A stretch of DNA of 64,000 nt. Origin: Ornithinibacillus sp047228935. GTDB lineage: Bacteria; Bacillota; Bacilli; Bacillales; Amphibacillaceae. Positions 36,526 through 44,287 of the stretch are shown here, one piece after another. The DNA lies in assembly GCF_047228935.1 (NCBI RefSeq), contig NZ_JBFEGG010000002.1, positions 620,001 through 684,000 on the forward strand, read 5' to 3'. Within the stretch, counting starts at the first letter, position 1; the number at the start of each line of letters is the position of its first letter. The notes under the pieces are model-generated. The model searched no databases. It had not been told where the DNA came from and was given only the letters and a program-made list of their open reading frames with translations. Made by a program: the position numbers and the translations under genes.

Positions 36526-36596
36526 TGGTAAGGTGCATTATTCAGCTTTATACCTGAACTATTTAGTTAAATCCCACCTCTTTTTTTGAATTATAA

Positions 36597-37052
36597 CTAT
36601 AATTCCATTGTCATAAATACACTATTTGGGTCCTCTTCGTAATCGGCAAAAGGATCACAATAAAGAAACCCAAAGCTTCTGTACAGTCTTCTAGCGGGTT
36701 CAAAGGCATCCATGGAGCCAGTTTCTAAGCTAAGACGCTTATATCCGCGTTGCCTAGCTTCTACTATAATATGTTCCAAGATTCGCTTAGCAACTCCCTT
36801 TCTCAAATGTAGCGAGGATGTCCGCATAGATTTAATTTCACCATGCCCTCTATCAATTTCTTTAAGAGCACCACACCCTACTAGTTCATCTTGCTCCCAA
36901 GCACTCCAACAAGTAATTTCAGGCTTTCGTAGTCGATTAATATCGAGTGCATGAATACTCTCTGGTGGTGATATGTTAGCCATCTCCCGTAGATGTCCTT
37001 CGATTAACTCGATCACTTTCGGGTTTGTTAAGTCATCCAGTACAATTTTCAA
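36597..37052 (-). CDS. GNAT family N-acetyltransferase
   Basis: 151 residues. The acetyl-CoA loop LRKGVAKRILEHIIVEARQRGYKRLSLETG corresponds to motif A of GNAT enzymes (consensus R/QxxGxG/A, here RKGVAK), and RLYRSFGFLYCDPF is the motif B end. Similar to YafP/ElaA-like small acetyltransferases; the substrate cannot be told. Its start has AGGGGAGGGG upstream. Confidence 0.85.
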   Translation of the reverse strand: MKIVLDDLTNPKVIELIEGHLREMANISPPESIHALDINRLRKPEITCWSAWEQDELVGCGALKEIDRGHGEIKSMRTSSLHLRKGVAKRILEHIIVEARQRGYKRLSLETGSMDAFEPARRLYRSFGFLYCDPFADYEEDPNSVFMTMEL

Positions 37053-37218
37053 ATGAACCCCTCCCCTTATTTACTTTTTATATAGCCACACTCTACCCTC
37101 AAAGTAAATATGTTTTATGTATAGTAGTCTACATATCGTAAAAAATAGTTAGTAGACTAAGGATAAAAACTTGCACTTTACACAAAAATTAGCTAATATA
37201 TTGATTAACTAAAACATG

Positions 37219-37458
37219 AGTTTGAAAAGTGATGATAGGAAATAGTAACAGTATTATTTTCTCAAGAGAGTCGATGGTTGGTGTGAATCGATGTAAATCT
37301 ACTGTGAATCCATCCTGGAACTGGTTTACCGAACGAACAGTAAGTAAACCCGGTTACGTGCCGTTAACACGAATGAGCCGGAAGAGATTTCTCTTCAACA
37401 AGGGTGGCAACGCGGGAATATCAACTCTCGTCCCTATTATTGGGATGAGGGTTTTTTT
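37219..37458 (+). promoter_or_regulatory. T-box leader controlling serS
   Basis: The leader has the stem I features of T-box RNAs, starting GATGATAGGAAATAG, then AGAGAGTCGATGG and a GGTTGGTGTGAATC distal loop. GTGAA-TCC-ATCC is a plausible specifier site (UCC, serine). The T-box sequence AGGGTGGCAACGCGGG is at 37401-37416. The terminator (ACTCTCGTCCC with GGGATGAGGGT, then T7) ends at 37458, 28 bp before serS. Uncharged tRNA-Ser would favour the antiterminator. Confidence 0.93.
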
Positions 37459-37485
37459 GTATTTAAAAATAAGGAGGAATTTACC

Positions 37486-38760
37486 ATGTTAGATATGAAG
37501 TATTTACGCAATCATTTTGAAGAAGTAAAAGCAAAACTACAACATCGCGGTGAAGATTTATCGGAATTAGATCGCTTTGGCGAATTAGACGAACGTCGTC
37601 GTGAATTAATTACGAAAACAGAAGCTTTAAAAGCACAGCGTAATGAGGTTACGAAGCAAATTTCTCAGCTGAAAAAGGAAAAGAAAGATGCGGATGAAGC
37701 CATTAAAGAAATGCGCCAGGTTGGCGATCAAATTAAAGAATATGATGATGAATTAAGAGAAATTGAAGAAACATTAAATACAATCATGTTATCGATTCCA
37801 AATATCCCACATGAAAGTGTTCCAGTTGGTGAAGATGAAGATGATAATATTGAAGCTCGCACATGGGGAGAGGTACCAGCATTTAATTTTGAAGCACAGG
37901 CCCATTGGGATGTTGCAACAAATCTAGATATTATTGACTTTGAACGTGCTGGAAAAGTGACCGGTAGCCGTTTTGTATTCTATAAAGGCCTTGGTGCTAG
38001 ATTAGAGCGTGCTTTATGGAGCTTTATGATGGATTTACATGCTGATGAGCATGGCTATGTAGAGATGCTACCACCAACGATTGTAAATCGTGCAAGCATG
38101 ACTGGTACAGGACAGCTTCCAAAGTTTGAGGAGGATGCGTTTAAATTAGAAGGTTGGGATTATTTCATGGTACCAACTGCTGAAGTACCAGTTACGAACT
38201 ATCATCGTGAAGAAATTTTAAGTGTCGAAGATTTACCTACGAAATATGTAGCATTTAGTGGAAGCTTCCGTTCAGAGGCGGGTTCTGCTGGCCGTGATAC
38301 ACGTGGCTTAATCCGTCAGCACCAATTTAATAAAGTAGAATTAGTGCAATTTGTTAAGCCTGAGGACTCTTACGAAGCGTTAGAGGAATTAACAGGACAT
38401 GCGGAAAAAGTATTACAGCTACTTCAATTACCATACCGCGTGATGAGCATGTGTACAGGTGACTTAGGATTTACAGCTGCAAAGAAATACGATATTGAAG
38501 TGTGGATTCCAAGCCAAAACACGTATCGTGAAATCTCTTCTTGCTCTAACTTTGAAGATTTCCAAGCAAGACGTGCAGGAATTCGTTTCCGAAGAGAACC
38601 GAACGGCAAACCAGAATTCGTACACACCCTAAACGGCTCAGGCCTAGCCATCGGCCGCACCGTAGCAGCCATCCTAGAAAACAACCAACAACCAGACGGC
38701 ACCGTCAAAGTACCAGAAGTACTAGTGCCATATATGGGTGGAGTGGAGTTTATTAAGTAA
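37486..38760 (+). CDS. serS: Seryl-tRNA synthetase
   Basis: 424 residues. The N-terminal coiled-coil arm spans residues 30-100 (Lys/Glu-rich) and binds the long tRNA-Ser variable arm. The class II catalytic motifs are GSFRSEAGSAGRDTRGLIRQHQF (motif 2 region, split by convention) and GSGLAIGRTVAAILEN (motif 3). Controlled by the T-box leader immediately upstream. The last ~150 bp are noticeably C-rich at third positions compared with the rest. Confidence 0.97.
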   Translation: MLDMKYLRNHFEEVKAKLQHRGEDLSELDRFGELDERRRELITKTEALKAQRNEVTKQISQLKKEKKDADEAIKEMRQVGDQIKEYDDELREIEETLNTIMLSIPNIPHESVPVGEDEDDNIEARTWGEVPAFNFEAQAHWDVATNLDIIDFERAGKVTGSRFVFYKGLGARLERALWSFMMDLHADEHGYVEMLPPTIVNRASMTGTGQLPKFEEDAFKLEGWDYFMVPTAEVPVTNYHREEILSVEDLPTKYVAFSGSFRSEAGSAGRDTRGLIRQHQFNKVELVQFVKPEDSYEALEELTGHAEKVLQLLQLPYRVMSMCTGDLGFTAAKKYDIEVWIPSQNTYREISSCSNFEDFQARRAGIRFRREPNGKPEFVHTLNGSGLAIGRTVAAILENNQQPDGTVKVPEVLVPYMGGVEFIK

Positions 38761-38824
38761 AGTTTTTATGTTATTAGTTAGTGTGCTAGTCAAATAGGAA
38801 TTAGGATAAAATTTATTGCTATGA

Positions 38825-38995
38825 GTGGCGGGAATACACGTAGACTCCAGCGGGAGGAAAGGCATCGGTAAGACCCCGCAGTGCGATAGCACGAGGAGGC
38901 TTACCAGCCGCCCGCGGCAAGGTAGACACTGCGAGGTAGTTTCGAGCAGATGTCGCCCCTGTGCTGAAAGTAAAAGCGAAGTGTATTCCCGCCAC
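38825..38995 (-). repeat. Structured intergenic repeat, copy 6 (with A module)
   Basis: A 171-bp element with perfect ends GTGGCGGGAATACAC and GTGTATTCCCGCCAC and central hairpin GTGC-gata-GCAC. The inner stem is GGTAAG/CTTACC instead of GGTGAG/CTCACC, a clear compensatory change. The A module is at 38918-38972. Between serS and tRNA-Ser. Confidence 0.87.
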
Positions 38996-39096
38996 GGACA
39001 TGGCATGAGAACTATAGGACAGGCAACAATAAAAATTATCTCTCAAATAAGAAAAGTTTTATATTTAAATACCGACAAAAAAACGCATAAATCGTG

Positions 39097-39125
39097 TTGA
39101 CATTAAATTTTAAATCATGTATATT
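39097..39125 (+). promoter_or_regulatory. Sigma-A promoter of tRNA-Ser
   Basis: TTGACA, a 17-bp spacer and TATATT, ending 15 bp before the mature tRNA 5' end. Confidence 0.8.
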
Positions 39126-39140
39126 AATATTTGTTGCCAC

Positions 39141-39233
39141 GGAGGTATACCCAAGTCTGGCTGAAGGGATCGGTCTTGAAAACCGACAGGCGGGTCAAAC
39201 CGCGCGGGGGTTCGAATCCCTCTACCTCCTCCA
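39141..39233 (+). tRNA. tRNA-Ser (anticodon UGA)
   Basis: Class II tRNA of 93 bases including an encoded CCA. The acceptor is GGAGGTA/TACCTCC, the anticodon loop CTTGAAA carries TGA, the long variable arm is GGCGGGTCAAACCGC, and the T arm is GGGGGTTCGAATCCC. The discriminator base reads T rather than the more common G. It follows serS, as in Bacillus. Confidence 0.96.
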
Positions 39234-39267
39234 TTTTTAAACAAGCGCATAAATATTGGAGATATAG

Positions 39268-39295
39268 AAAACCACTACATTGTAGTGGTTTTTTT
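39268..39295 (+). terminator. Terminator of tRNA-Ser
   Basis: AAACCACTACA pairs with TGTAGTGGTTT, followed by a T run, 35 bp beyond the tRNA and just before the convergent alarmone synthetase gene. Confidence 0.85.
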
Positions 39296-39306
39296 ACGTC
39301 TTTATA

Positions 39307-40044
39307 CTATTTGCCCTCACTCATAAACGACTCCAACAAAGCCATCGGAATATGATACTGACCTTTATCATCCGCATGAAGTAACGCTTCCTCATCAGCC
39401 TCATCTTCCTTTAGCTGATTAATCTCATGATGAAGCTTCTCCATCCGATAATCTAATTCAGATGCAACAGTCGCCGTGGACTTTAACTCTTCTGTTAAAT
39501 GTTCAGGGACATTTTTATTATACTTATAAAAAATCTTATGCTCTAAGCTCGCCCAGAAATCCATCGCAACCGTTCTAATTTGGATTTCAACAAATACCTC
39601 TTTCACTTGGTCCGATAAGAATACAGGTATTGTTACGATCAAATGTAAGCTCTGATAACCATTTGGCTTTGGATTTTTAATATAATCCTTCACTTCAACT
39701 ACTGTTATGTCCTGTTGATTTTGTAAAAGCTCACTAACCTTATATATATCGGATATGAAGGAACAAACTATACGGATTCCTGCAATATCACGAAGTTTGC
39801 TTTCAATTGCTTCCAGATTAAAGTCGATATTTTTTCTAGCAATTTTTTTTAAAATACTTTCAGGAGACTTTAATCTCGTTTTCGTATGCTCAATTGGATT
39901 ATAGTCGTGTATATACTGAAATTCCTCTTGTAATATGTCTATTTTCGTATTAATTTCATCGAGACCGAATTTGTATAGCATAATAAAACGAGTTAATTCT
40001 TTTCGAATCTCTTTGATATTTTGTAGTTTTACATCTGTACGCAA
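39307..40044 (-). CDS. Small alarmone synthetase, RelP/YwaC type
   Basis: 245 residues consisting of a single RelA/SpoT synthetase domain: NPIEHTKTRLKSPESIL, IAGIRIVCSFISDIY, PKPNGYQSLHLIV, VEIQIRTVAMDFWASLEH. These match RelP (YwaC, SAS2) better than RelQ. There is no hydrolase, TGS or ACT domain. It makes (p)ppGpp from GTP/GDP and ATP. A Glu/Asp-rich coiled tail follows the domain. In B. subtilis ywaC is cell-wall-stress induced; here it sits alone next to tRNA-Ser. Confidence 0.88.
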   Translation of the reverse strand: MRTDVKLQNIKEIRKELTRFIMLYKFGLDEINTKIDILQEEFQYIHDYNPIEHTKTRLKSPESILKKIARKNIDFNLEAIESKLRDIAGIRIVCSFISDIYKVSELLQNQQDITVVEVKDYIKNPKPNGYQSLHLIVTIPVFLSDQVKEVFVEIQIRTVAMDFWASLEHKIFYKYNKNVPEHLTEELKSTATVASELDYRMEKLHHEINQLKEDEADEEALLHADDKGQYHIPMALLESFMSEGK

Positions 40045-40133
40045 GGTATGTCTTCCTTTCTAACAAGATACTTCTATTATACAGCAATTCCATCATTTAC
40101 CCGGTTGCTAAAGTAGGAGAATTTTTTTCCAAT

Positions 40134-40167
40134 AAAAAAATGATACATCACCTTCATGTATCATTTT
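40134..40167 (-). terminator. Terminator of the deoxynucleoside kinase operon
   Basis: On the minus strand AAAATGATACAT pairs with ATGTATCATTTT, followed by further T residues, 8 bp beyond the stop codon at 40175. Confidence 0.85.
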
Positions 40168-40174
40168 CATTATC

Positions 40175-40858
40175 TTATTTAATTAATTCTCTCGTTTCCC
40201 AACGTCTTGATTGTTGAATGAAATGACCAATCTTCTCTAATATTGGTTCAATAGAAGTATCATCATCCATTAAATCATAATCAGAAATGTTAATTCTTAA
40301 GATCGGACAAGCATTAAAGTTATTAATCCAGTTTTCATAGCGATTGTACATTTCTTCCCAATACGTAATTGGTGTGCTCTTTTCCATTTCACGTCCGCGT
40401 TCTTTGATTCGTTTTAGAACTTCATCAAAAGAACCCTCCAAGTAGATTAGTAAATCTGGATGTGGAAAATATGGTGTCATGACCATGGATTCGAATAGAC
40501 TTGTATATGTTTCATAGTCTGTTTTAGACATCGTGCCATTTTCATAATGCATTTTCGCAAAAATTCCAGTATCCTCATAGATAGAACGGTCTTGAATAAA
40601 GCCGCCACCATATTCAAATATTTTCTTTTGCTCCTTAAAGCGCTCAGCTAAGAAGTAGATTTGTAAATGGAAGCTCCAACGTTCAAAGTCCGCATAGAAC
40701 TTTTCTAAATACGGATTCGTATCTACTTTCTCAAATGACGTTTTGAAGTTTAATGCATTAGCTAATGCTTTTGTCATCGTAGACTTCCCTACCCCAACCG
40801 TACCAGCAATGGTAATAATACTATCATTTGGGATATGGTATTTTTCTCGTAAATTCAT
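40175..40858 (-). CDS. dck: Deoxyadenosine/deoxycytidine kinase
   Basis: 227 residues. The P-loop GTVGVGKST is at residues 19-27, the ERWSFHLQIYFLAERFK segment contacts the nucleoside, DRSIYEDTGIFAK carries the DRS motif, and the lid arginines are in RIKERGREME. The variant P-loop and the whole sequence look like the B. subtilis dAdo/dCyd kinase. Second gene of a pair; only 15 bp separate it from the other kinase. The split of substrate specificity within the pair is by resemblance. Confidence 0.85.
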   Translation of the reverse strand: MNLREKYHIPNDSIITIAGTVGVGKSTMTKALANALNFKTSFEKVDTNPYLEKFYADFERWSFHLQIYFLAERFKEQKKIFEYGGGFIQDRSIYEDTGIFAKMHYENGTMSKTDYETYTSLFESMVMTPYFPHPDLLIYLEGSFDEVLKRIKERGREMEKSTPITYWEEMYNRYENWINNFNACPILRINISDYDLMDDDTSIEPILEKIGHFIQQSRRWETRELIK

Positions 40859-40873
40859 AGTGAAATCTCCTTA

Positions 40874-41518
40874 TTATTTAGATATCATTTCAAAAGAGGT
40901 TAATTGCTTCTGTACCTGCTCAATTATCGAATGTAAATCAGCGTCATTCTTAACGAAGTCTATATCATCTCCGTTTATTCGGATAACTGGAATTTCTGGA
41001 TGTAACACTTCAAATTCATTCATATATGCCTCATAATCTTCTGCGAGCTGTGCTAAATAGGATGCTTTAATATTTTGCTCGATTTCTCTACCTCGCATCT
41101 GAATCCGGTTTAAAATCGTATCGAGACTAGCATGTAAATAAATTAACATATTTGGAACAGGCATATCTGCTGTTAAGATGTGATAAATCTTCTCGTACTT
41201 ATGAAACTTATCTGCTTGTAGTGTACGCTTCGCGAAGATCATATTTTTCGATATATGATAGTCTGAAACAACAGGCTTTTGTTTTGTTAAATATTTTTTA
41301 TCTATATCTTCTAATTGTTTAAATCGATTGCAGAGAAAGAACATTTCTGTTTGGAAGCTCCACTCATCGATATCATCATAAAATTTACCTAGAAATGGAT
41401 TTTCTTCTACAATTTCTTTTAATAAATAGAAGTTAAAGTGATCTGATAGCCGTTTAGCTAACGATGTTTTACCAATACCAATTGGCCCTTCAATTGCGAT
41501 AAATGGGACCTCTGTCAT
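40874..41518 (-). CDS. dgk: Deoxyguanosine kinase
   Basis: 214 residues from the ATG at 41518 behind GGGGG. The P-loop is GPIGIGKTS, followed by EWSFQTEMFFLCNRFKQL, DYHISKNMIFAKRTL and the lid RIQMRGREIEQN. Similar to the B. subtilis deoxyguanosine kinase. Together the two kinases salvage purine and cytosine deoxynucleosides. In the ancestral order the next genes outward are sleL/yaaH and yaaI, which here lie about 19 kb further on. Confidence 0.85.
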   Translation of the reverse strand: MTEVPFIAIEGPIGIGKTSLAKRLSDHFNFYLLKEIVEENPFLGKFYDDIDEWSFQTEMFFLCNRFKQLEDIDKKYLTKQKPVVSDYHISKNMIFAKRTLQADKFHKYEKIYHILTADMPVPNMLIYLHASLDTILNRIQMRGREIEQNIKASYLAQLAEDYEAYMNEFEVLHPEIPVIRINGDDIDFVKNDADLHSIIEQVQKQLTSFEMISK

Positions 41519-41647
41519 TCTAGTTCCCCCAATCAAATGAAATACTGACAGATATCTTTTAATTTTATCATACTACGAATTTGCTATCTAGACTGTATTT
41601 GGAGGTTTGTAAAGTAATATTTGGTATATCGTTTAAGTTTTAGTACT

Positions 41648-41675
41648 TTGAATTTGGCCCCTTGTTTTGTATAAT
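41648..41675 (+). promoter_or_regulatory. Sigma-A promoter of tRNA-Arg
   Basis: TTGAAT, a 16-bp spacer and TATAAT, 22 bp before the mature tRNA end. Confidence 0.75.
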
Positions 41676-41697
41676 AATGATTATTCCTTAACTATTT

Positions 41698-41770
41698 GCC
41701 CTCGTAGCTCAGGGGATAGAGCATCGGTTTCCTAAACCGTGTGTCGCAGGTTCGAATCCTGCCGTGGGCG
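41698..41770 (+). tRNA. tRNA-Arg (anticodon CCU)
   Basis: A 73-base cloverleaf: acceptor GCCCTCG with CGTGGGC, D arm GCTC-AGGGGATA-GAGC, anticodon loop TTCCTAA, T arm GCAGG-TTCGAAT-CCTGC. CCA is not encoded. The acceptor has a U5-U68 mismatch and the base pair at 27-43 is also imperfect. It marks the left edge of the accessory region. Confidence 0.9.
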
Positions 41771-41807
41771 TCTTAGTAATTATTGAAAAGAAAACTCATT
41801 CCTTAAG

Positions 41808-41838
41808 GTAACGGGTTCGGATACGGGAGGGAAATTAG
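41808..41838 (+). repeat. Left arm of a 2.5-kb-spaced imperfect inverted repeat
   Basis: Contains CCTTAAGGTAACGGGTTCGG followed by ATACGGGAGGGAAA. Its reverse complement recurs, with a one-base gap and a few substitutions, at 44288-44319. The similarity extends outward into a T-rich flank on both sides. Starts 38 bp after tRNA-Arg. Confidence 0.7.
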
Positions 41839-41866
41839 TTAATACCACAGTAAATTTCCGTTCAAT

Positions 41867-42145
41867 TTGCACCAAATTGGTATACAAAATAACAATCAAT
41901 TCCTCTTTATAGCAGGTATGCTTTTAGGATTGGTTGTTTGGATGTTACAAAAGAACAATAACCGGTTGAAGAATGTTTCCGAACTTATTATTAGGGCTTT
42001 ACAAGTAGTTTCACTAATTATGATTATAGTAGGTTTTACAATAGCTTATTTAGACATTGTTAAAATTGGGATATATATATTCATTCTAACATTTGCAGTA
42101 TTTTTGGTGCGAAAAACATTTTTATATATTCAAACTAAAAACTAA
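41867..42145 (+). CDS. Small membrane protein, start uncertain, possibly a gene remnant
   Basis: An open frame of up to 92 residues with two or three hydrophobic helices (LFIAGMLLGLVVWML, VVSLIMIIVGFTIAYLDIV, IYIFILTFAVFLV). The only upstream starts are a TTG at 41867 with no ribosome site close to it, and an internal ATG at 41918 directly abutting AGCAGG. It is followed by the first copy of the GGGTGCTT motif and a terminator. Family not recognised. Confidence 0.45.
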   Translation: MHQIGIQNNNQFLFIAGMLLGLVVWMLQKNNNRLKNVSELIIRALQVVSLIMIIVGFTIAYLDIVKIGIYIFILTFAVFLVRKTFLYIQTKN

Positions 42146-42156
42146 CTTTCAATATT

Positions 42157-42224
42157 GGGTGCTTGAGTTGAATAGAAAGTTATAACGAAACGCTCTTAGA
42201 GTATTATTGCAAAGAGCGTTTTTT
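42157..42224 (+). terminator. GGGTGCTT motif copy 1 plus terminator
   Basis: The motif GGGTGCTTGAGTTGAA (42157-42172) is followed by AAACGCTCTT paired with AAGAGCGTTT and a T run (42187-42224). The same motif-then-terminator arrangement occurs twice more at 43340 and 43986. Confidence 0.75.
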
Positions 42225-42488
42225 ACTTTCCAATTAGGTTGCAAATTATAATGGGATCATTACAGCCCCATAAGCAATTTATTAACGGGGTTTGGCTTTG
42301 AATGTTTGTTTATGGCTATGAAATTAATCACAGTAAATTCAGATAACTTCAACCCTTACCTATTCGTATGAAGAACATTTGAATAGTATGAATCAATGAA
42401 TGATAAGCTAAATTTAACATCAAGAATTAACAGACATCAAGCCCTGCATCTATTTGCAGGGCTAATTTGTTTTAATTTTCTCAGATTG
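42225..42488. other. Gene-free stretch with one terminator-like hairpin
   Basis: No credible ORF. The only structure seen is AGCCCTGCA (42440) paired with TGCAGGGCT (42455), 25 bp after the end of the DUF3231 gene. It is T-rich on the plus side and weak as a terminator on the minus side. Confidence 0.5.
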
Positions 42489-43037
42489 TTACTGTTTTGG
42501 AATACCTGGAGGATAATAATAAGGAGGAACCTTTATATAACCTCGTTTTCTCATAACAACCTTTAACGAAGAACCAAATTTCATCTTTTCCAACATACAA
42601 TGAGTAAATAGTAAACCGACATCATTTCTTATAGATTGACTTGCTGCTGTTGCACAATGAACTACTGCTGTGACTGTTTTTATGCTTAAGCCGTTCATTA
42701 GTTCGTCATCTGTCATTTTTGTTCCCAGCGGAACTGCGTTTGGATCTGAATTCGGTCTTTGCTCACTTGTCGGTGGTAGGGAAATCCCTTCTTTTTTCAA
42801 TAAATCTTTAAATCGTTTCCCCTGTGAATCACATTGTTTTAAGCTTTGCTCTAACATTTCTTTCACTTTATCATCATTGGTCGAATTGAGACCGATTTGA
42901 ATGAATATAGTTGCTTCATCCATTAGTGCGAGGTACATCCAACAACTCATCACTTCTCCTACATGAAGAGGGTTTTTAGGTTCATTGTCCAACTGCATTT
43001 GTAAATAATCTTTTATTGCTTCAAAAATAGTTGTCAT
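42489..43037 (-). CDS. DUF3231 family protein (single-domain)
   Basis: 182 residues from the ATG at 43037 behind GGGTGGTG. Features such as EVMSCWMYLALMDEATIFIQIGLN, CDSQGKRFKDLLKKEGISLPP and GTKMTDDELMN match DUF3231, a helical, ferritin-like family common in spore formers, usually found as two tandem domains; this one has a single domain. Some family members are spore-coat associated. The C-terminus ends with PPYYYPPGIPKQ. Isolated from other genes. Confidence 0.78.
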   Translation of the reverse strand: MTTIFEAIKDYLQMQLDNEPKNPLHVGEVMSCWMYLALMDEATIFIQIGLNSTNDDKVKEMLEQSLKQCDSQGKRFKDLLKKEGISLPPTSEQRPNSDPNAVPLGTKMTDDELMNGLSIKTVTAVVHCATAASQSIRNDVGLLFTHCMLEKMKFGSSLKVVMRKRGYIKVPPYYYPPGIPKQ

Positions 43038-43082
43038 TCTTACACCACCCAATAAATGCTTGATCTCTACAATTTTTGGCAA

Positions 43083-43507
43083 TTTTATACAAAAAAATAC
43101 CTATTAAATGTTGTACTTATATATGACAGTCCTTTCTTGTACGATGCTTTCACTAACATCTACCATAAAAAAATAAATTTTGTTTATGAGGTAATAGATT
43201 AGATAACTTCAATACTGGGGTATAAAAGAGAGATGAGATTTTACATATGAAATTGAAAATACGTCTAACAGCATGAAATAATACTTTTAGGTATTTTTCA
43301 AAATTTTTATCTCATGTGAATTAGTACACTTAAAGTAAAGGGTGCTTTACTTGAAAAGGTGATCTATTAAAATCGCCTTTTTATTATATTTAAAATTCTT
43401 CATTTGTTTTTGGAATATTATGTTAGTATTGATGTTGAAGTTATTCTGCTAACAGGGCAGTTTAGTGGAAGAAGCGAGCTAAATTTATAAGAAAGATAGG
43501 TGATAAA
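43083..43507. other. Gene-poor stretch with GGGTGCTT motif copy 2 and terminator
   Basis: Contains GGGTGCTTTACTTGAA (43340-43355) followed by AAAAGGTGAT paired with ATCGCCTTTT (43354-43382). Upstream there is only a 9-codon frame (MKLKIRLTA, 43248), which may be the remains of a small gene. A more degenerate form of the motif, GGGCAGTTTAGTGGAA, occurs at 43455-43470. Confidence 0.55.
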
Positions 43508-43980
43508 ATGGAACAAAAAAACATAGAAATATTATTAAACAAAGTATTTTATTTCGTCTCTCTATTTTAGTGATGTTGCTTTTAAATGTTGTTTACGTAT
43601 CAATTGAACTTTATAAATCTAATATTAGTAAACCTTTATTAGCTAAATCTGAAGTTACACAAGTAGAATTTGCTAAAATTGAAACACTTACAAATTACGC
43701 AATAACAATTGAGACTGCATTCATCACTTTGACAATCGGGTCTATAGTATTTATGTTTCTTAAAAAGAATAGACCAAAGATAAAAAGTTCCAACCTCTTT
43801 CTACTTACTTTTCTAATGTTATTATTAGTATTGAATATGGTTATAGCTTGGATATTTGATGCACCAATCGGTAATATTACACAACTATTATTCATTCCTA
43901 TAATTATTGTGTTTGTGGTATATATTTATTTAGTTATTAGAAATACCTCTCGTAGATTTGTAGTAGAGGGGGATTTTTAA
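43508..43980 (+). pseudogene. Frameshifted small membrane protein gene
   Basis: The ribosome site and ATG at 43508 open MEQKNIEILLNKVFYFVSLF and stop at 43570. The next frame continues through the same place (…LFRLSILVMLLLNVVYVSIEL) for another 136 codons to 43980, with four hydrophobic helices but no ribosome site of its own. A one-base indel around 43545-43560 would join them. It could be a true pseudogene, a sequencing error, or a programmed shift. Confidence 0.5.
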
Positions 43981-43985
43981 GTAAA

Positions 43986-44069
43986 GGGTGCTTTAGTTGA
44001 AGAAAGAATTAAAAACAAATTAAATTATGTAAGGACGATTATTCTATTATTTAGATAATCGTCTTTTTT
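43986..44069 (+). terminator. GGGTGCTT motif copy 3 plus terminator
   Basis: GGGTGCTTTAGTTGAA (43986-44001) follows the stop codon of the frameshifted gene by 5 bp. The terminator GACGATTAT/ATAATCGTC with seven T residues ends at 44069. Confidence 0.8.
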
Positions 44070-44280
44070 TCTGCGCAAAATCCGCACATTTTTAGCAAGT
44101 ATATGAACAAAGGAAATAGCGTAAAATTAGCAAGCGTCTAATAGTTATTAAACACTTGCTAATTTGCCTACCAATATCTATGTTGATTTCATTAAACACT
44201 AGTACAATCCTTTAAATATCAACGAAAATAGAAAAGTTAATAATGTGCTGATAACTTCTCTATAAGTGATGTTAATTATA
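44070..44280. other. AT-rich stretch with an 11-bp inverted repeat
   Basis: AAATTAGCAAG (44124-44134) and CTTGCTAATTT (44155-44165) are exact inverted copies separated by 20 bp. It is preceded by a GCGC/GCAC-containing stretch. It looks like an operator or a recombinase-binding site, but no recombinase gene is near. No ORF is supported here. Confidence 0.4.
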
Positions 44281-44287
44281 ATTTTCT

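Noticed and set aside
37229..37492. 87-residue frame upstream of serS
   Set aside because: Covers the T-box leader; no independent coding evidence.
38722..39100. Three overlapping frames of 75-94 residues after serS
   Set aside because: All are translations of repeat copy 6 in different frames; no start signals.
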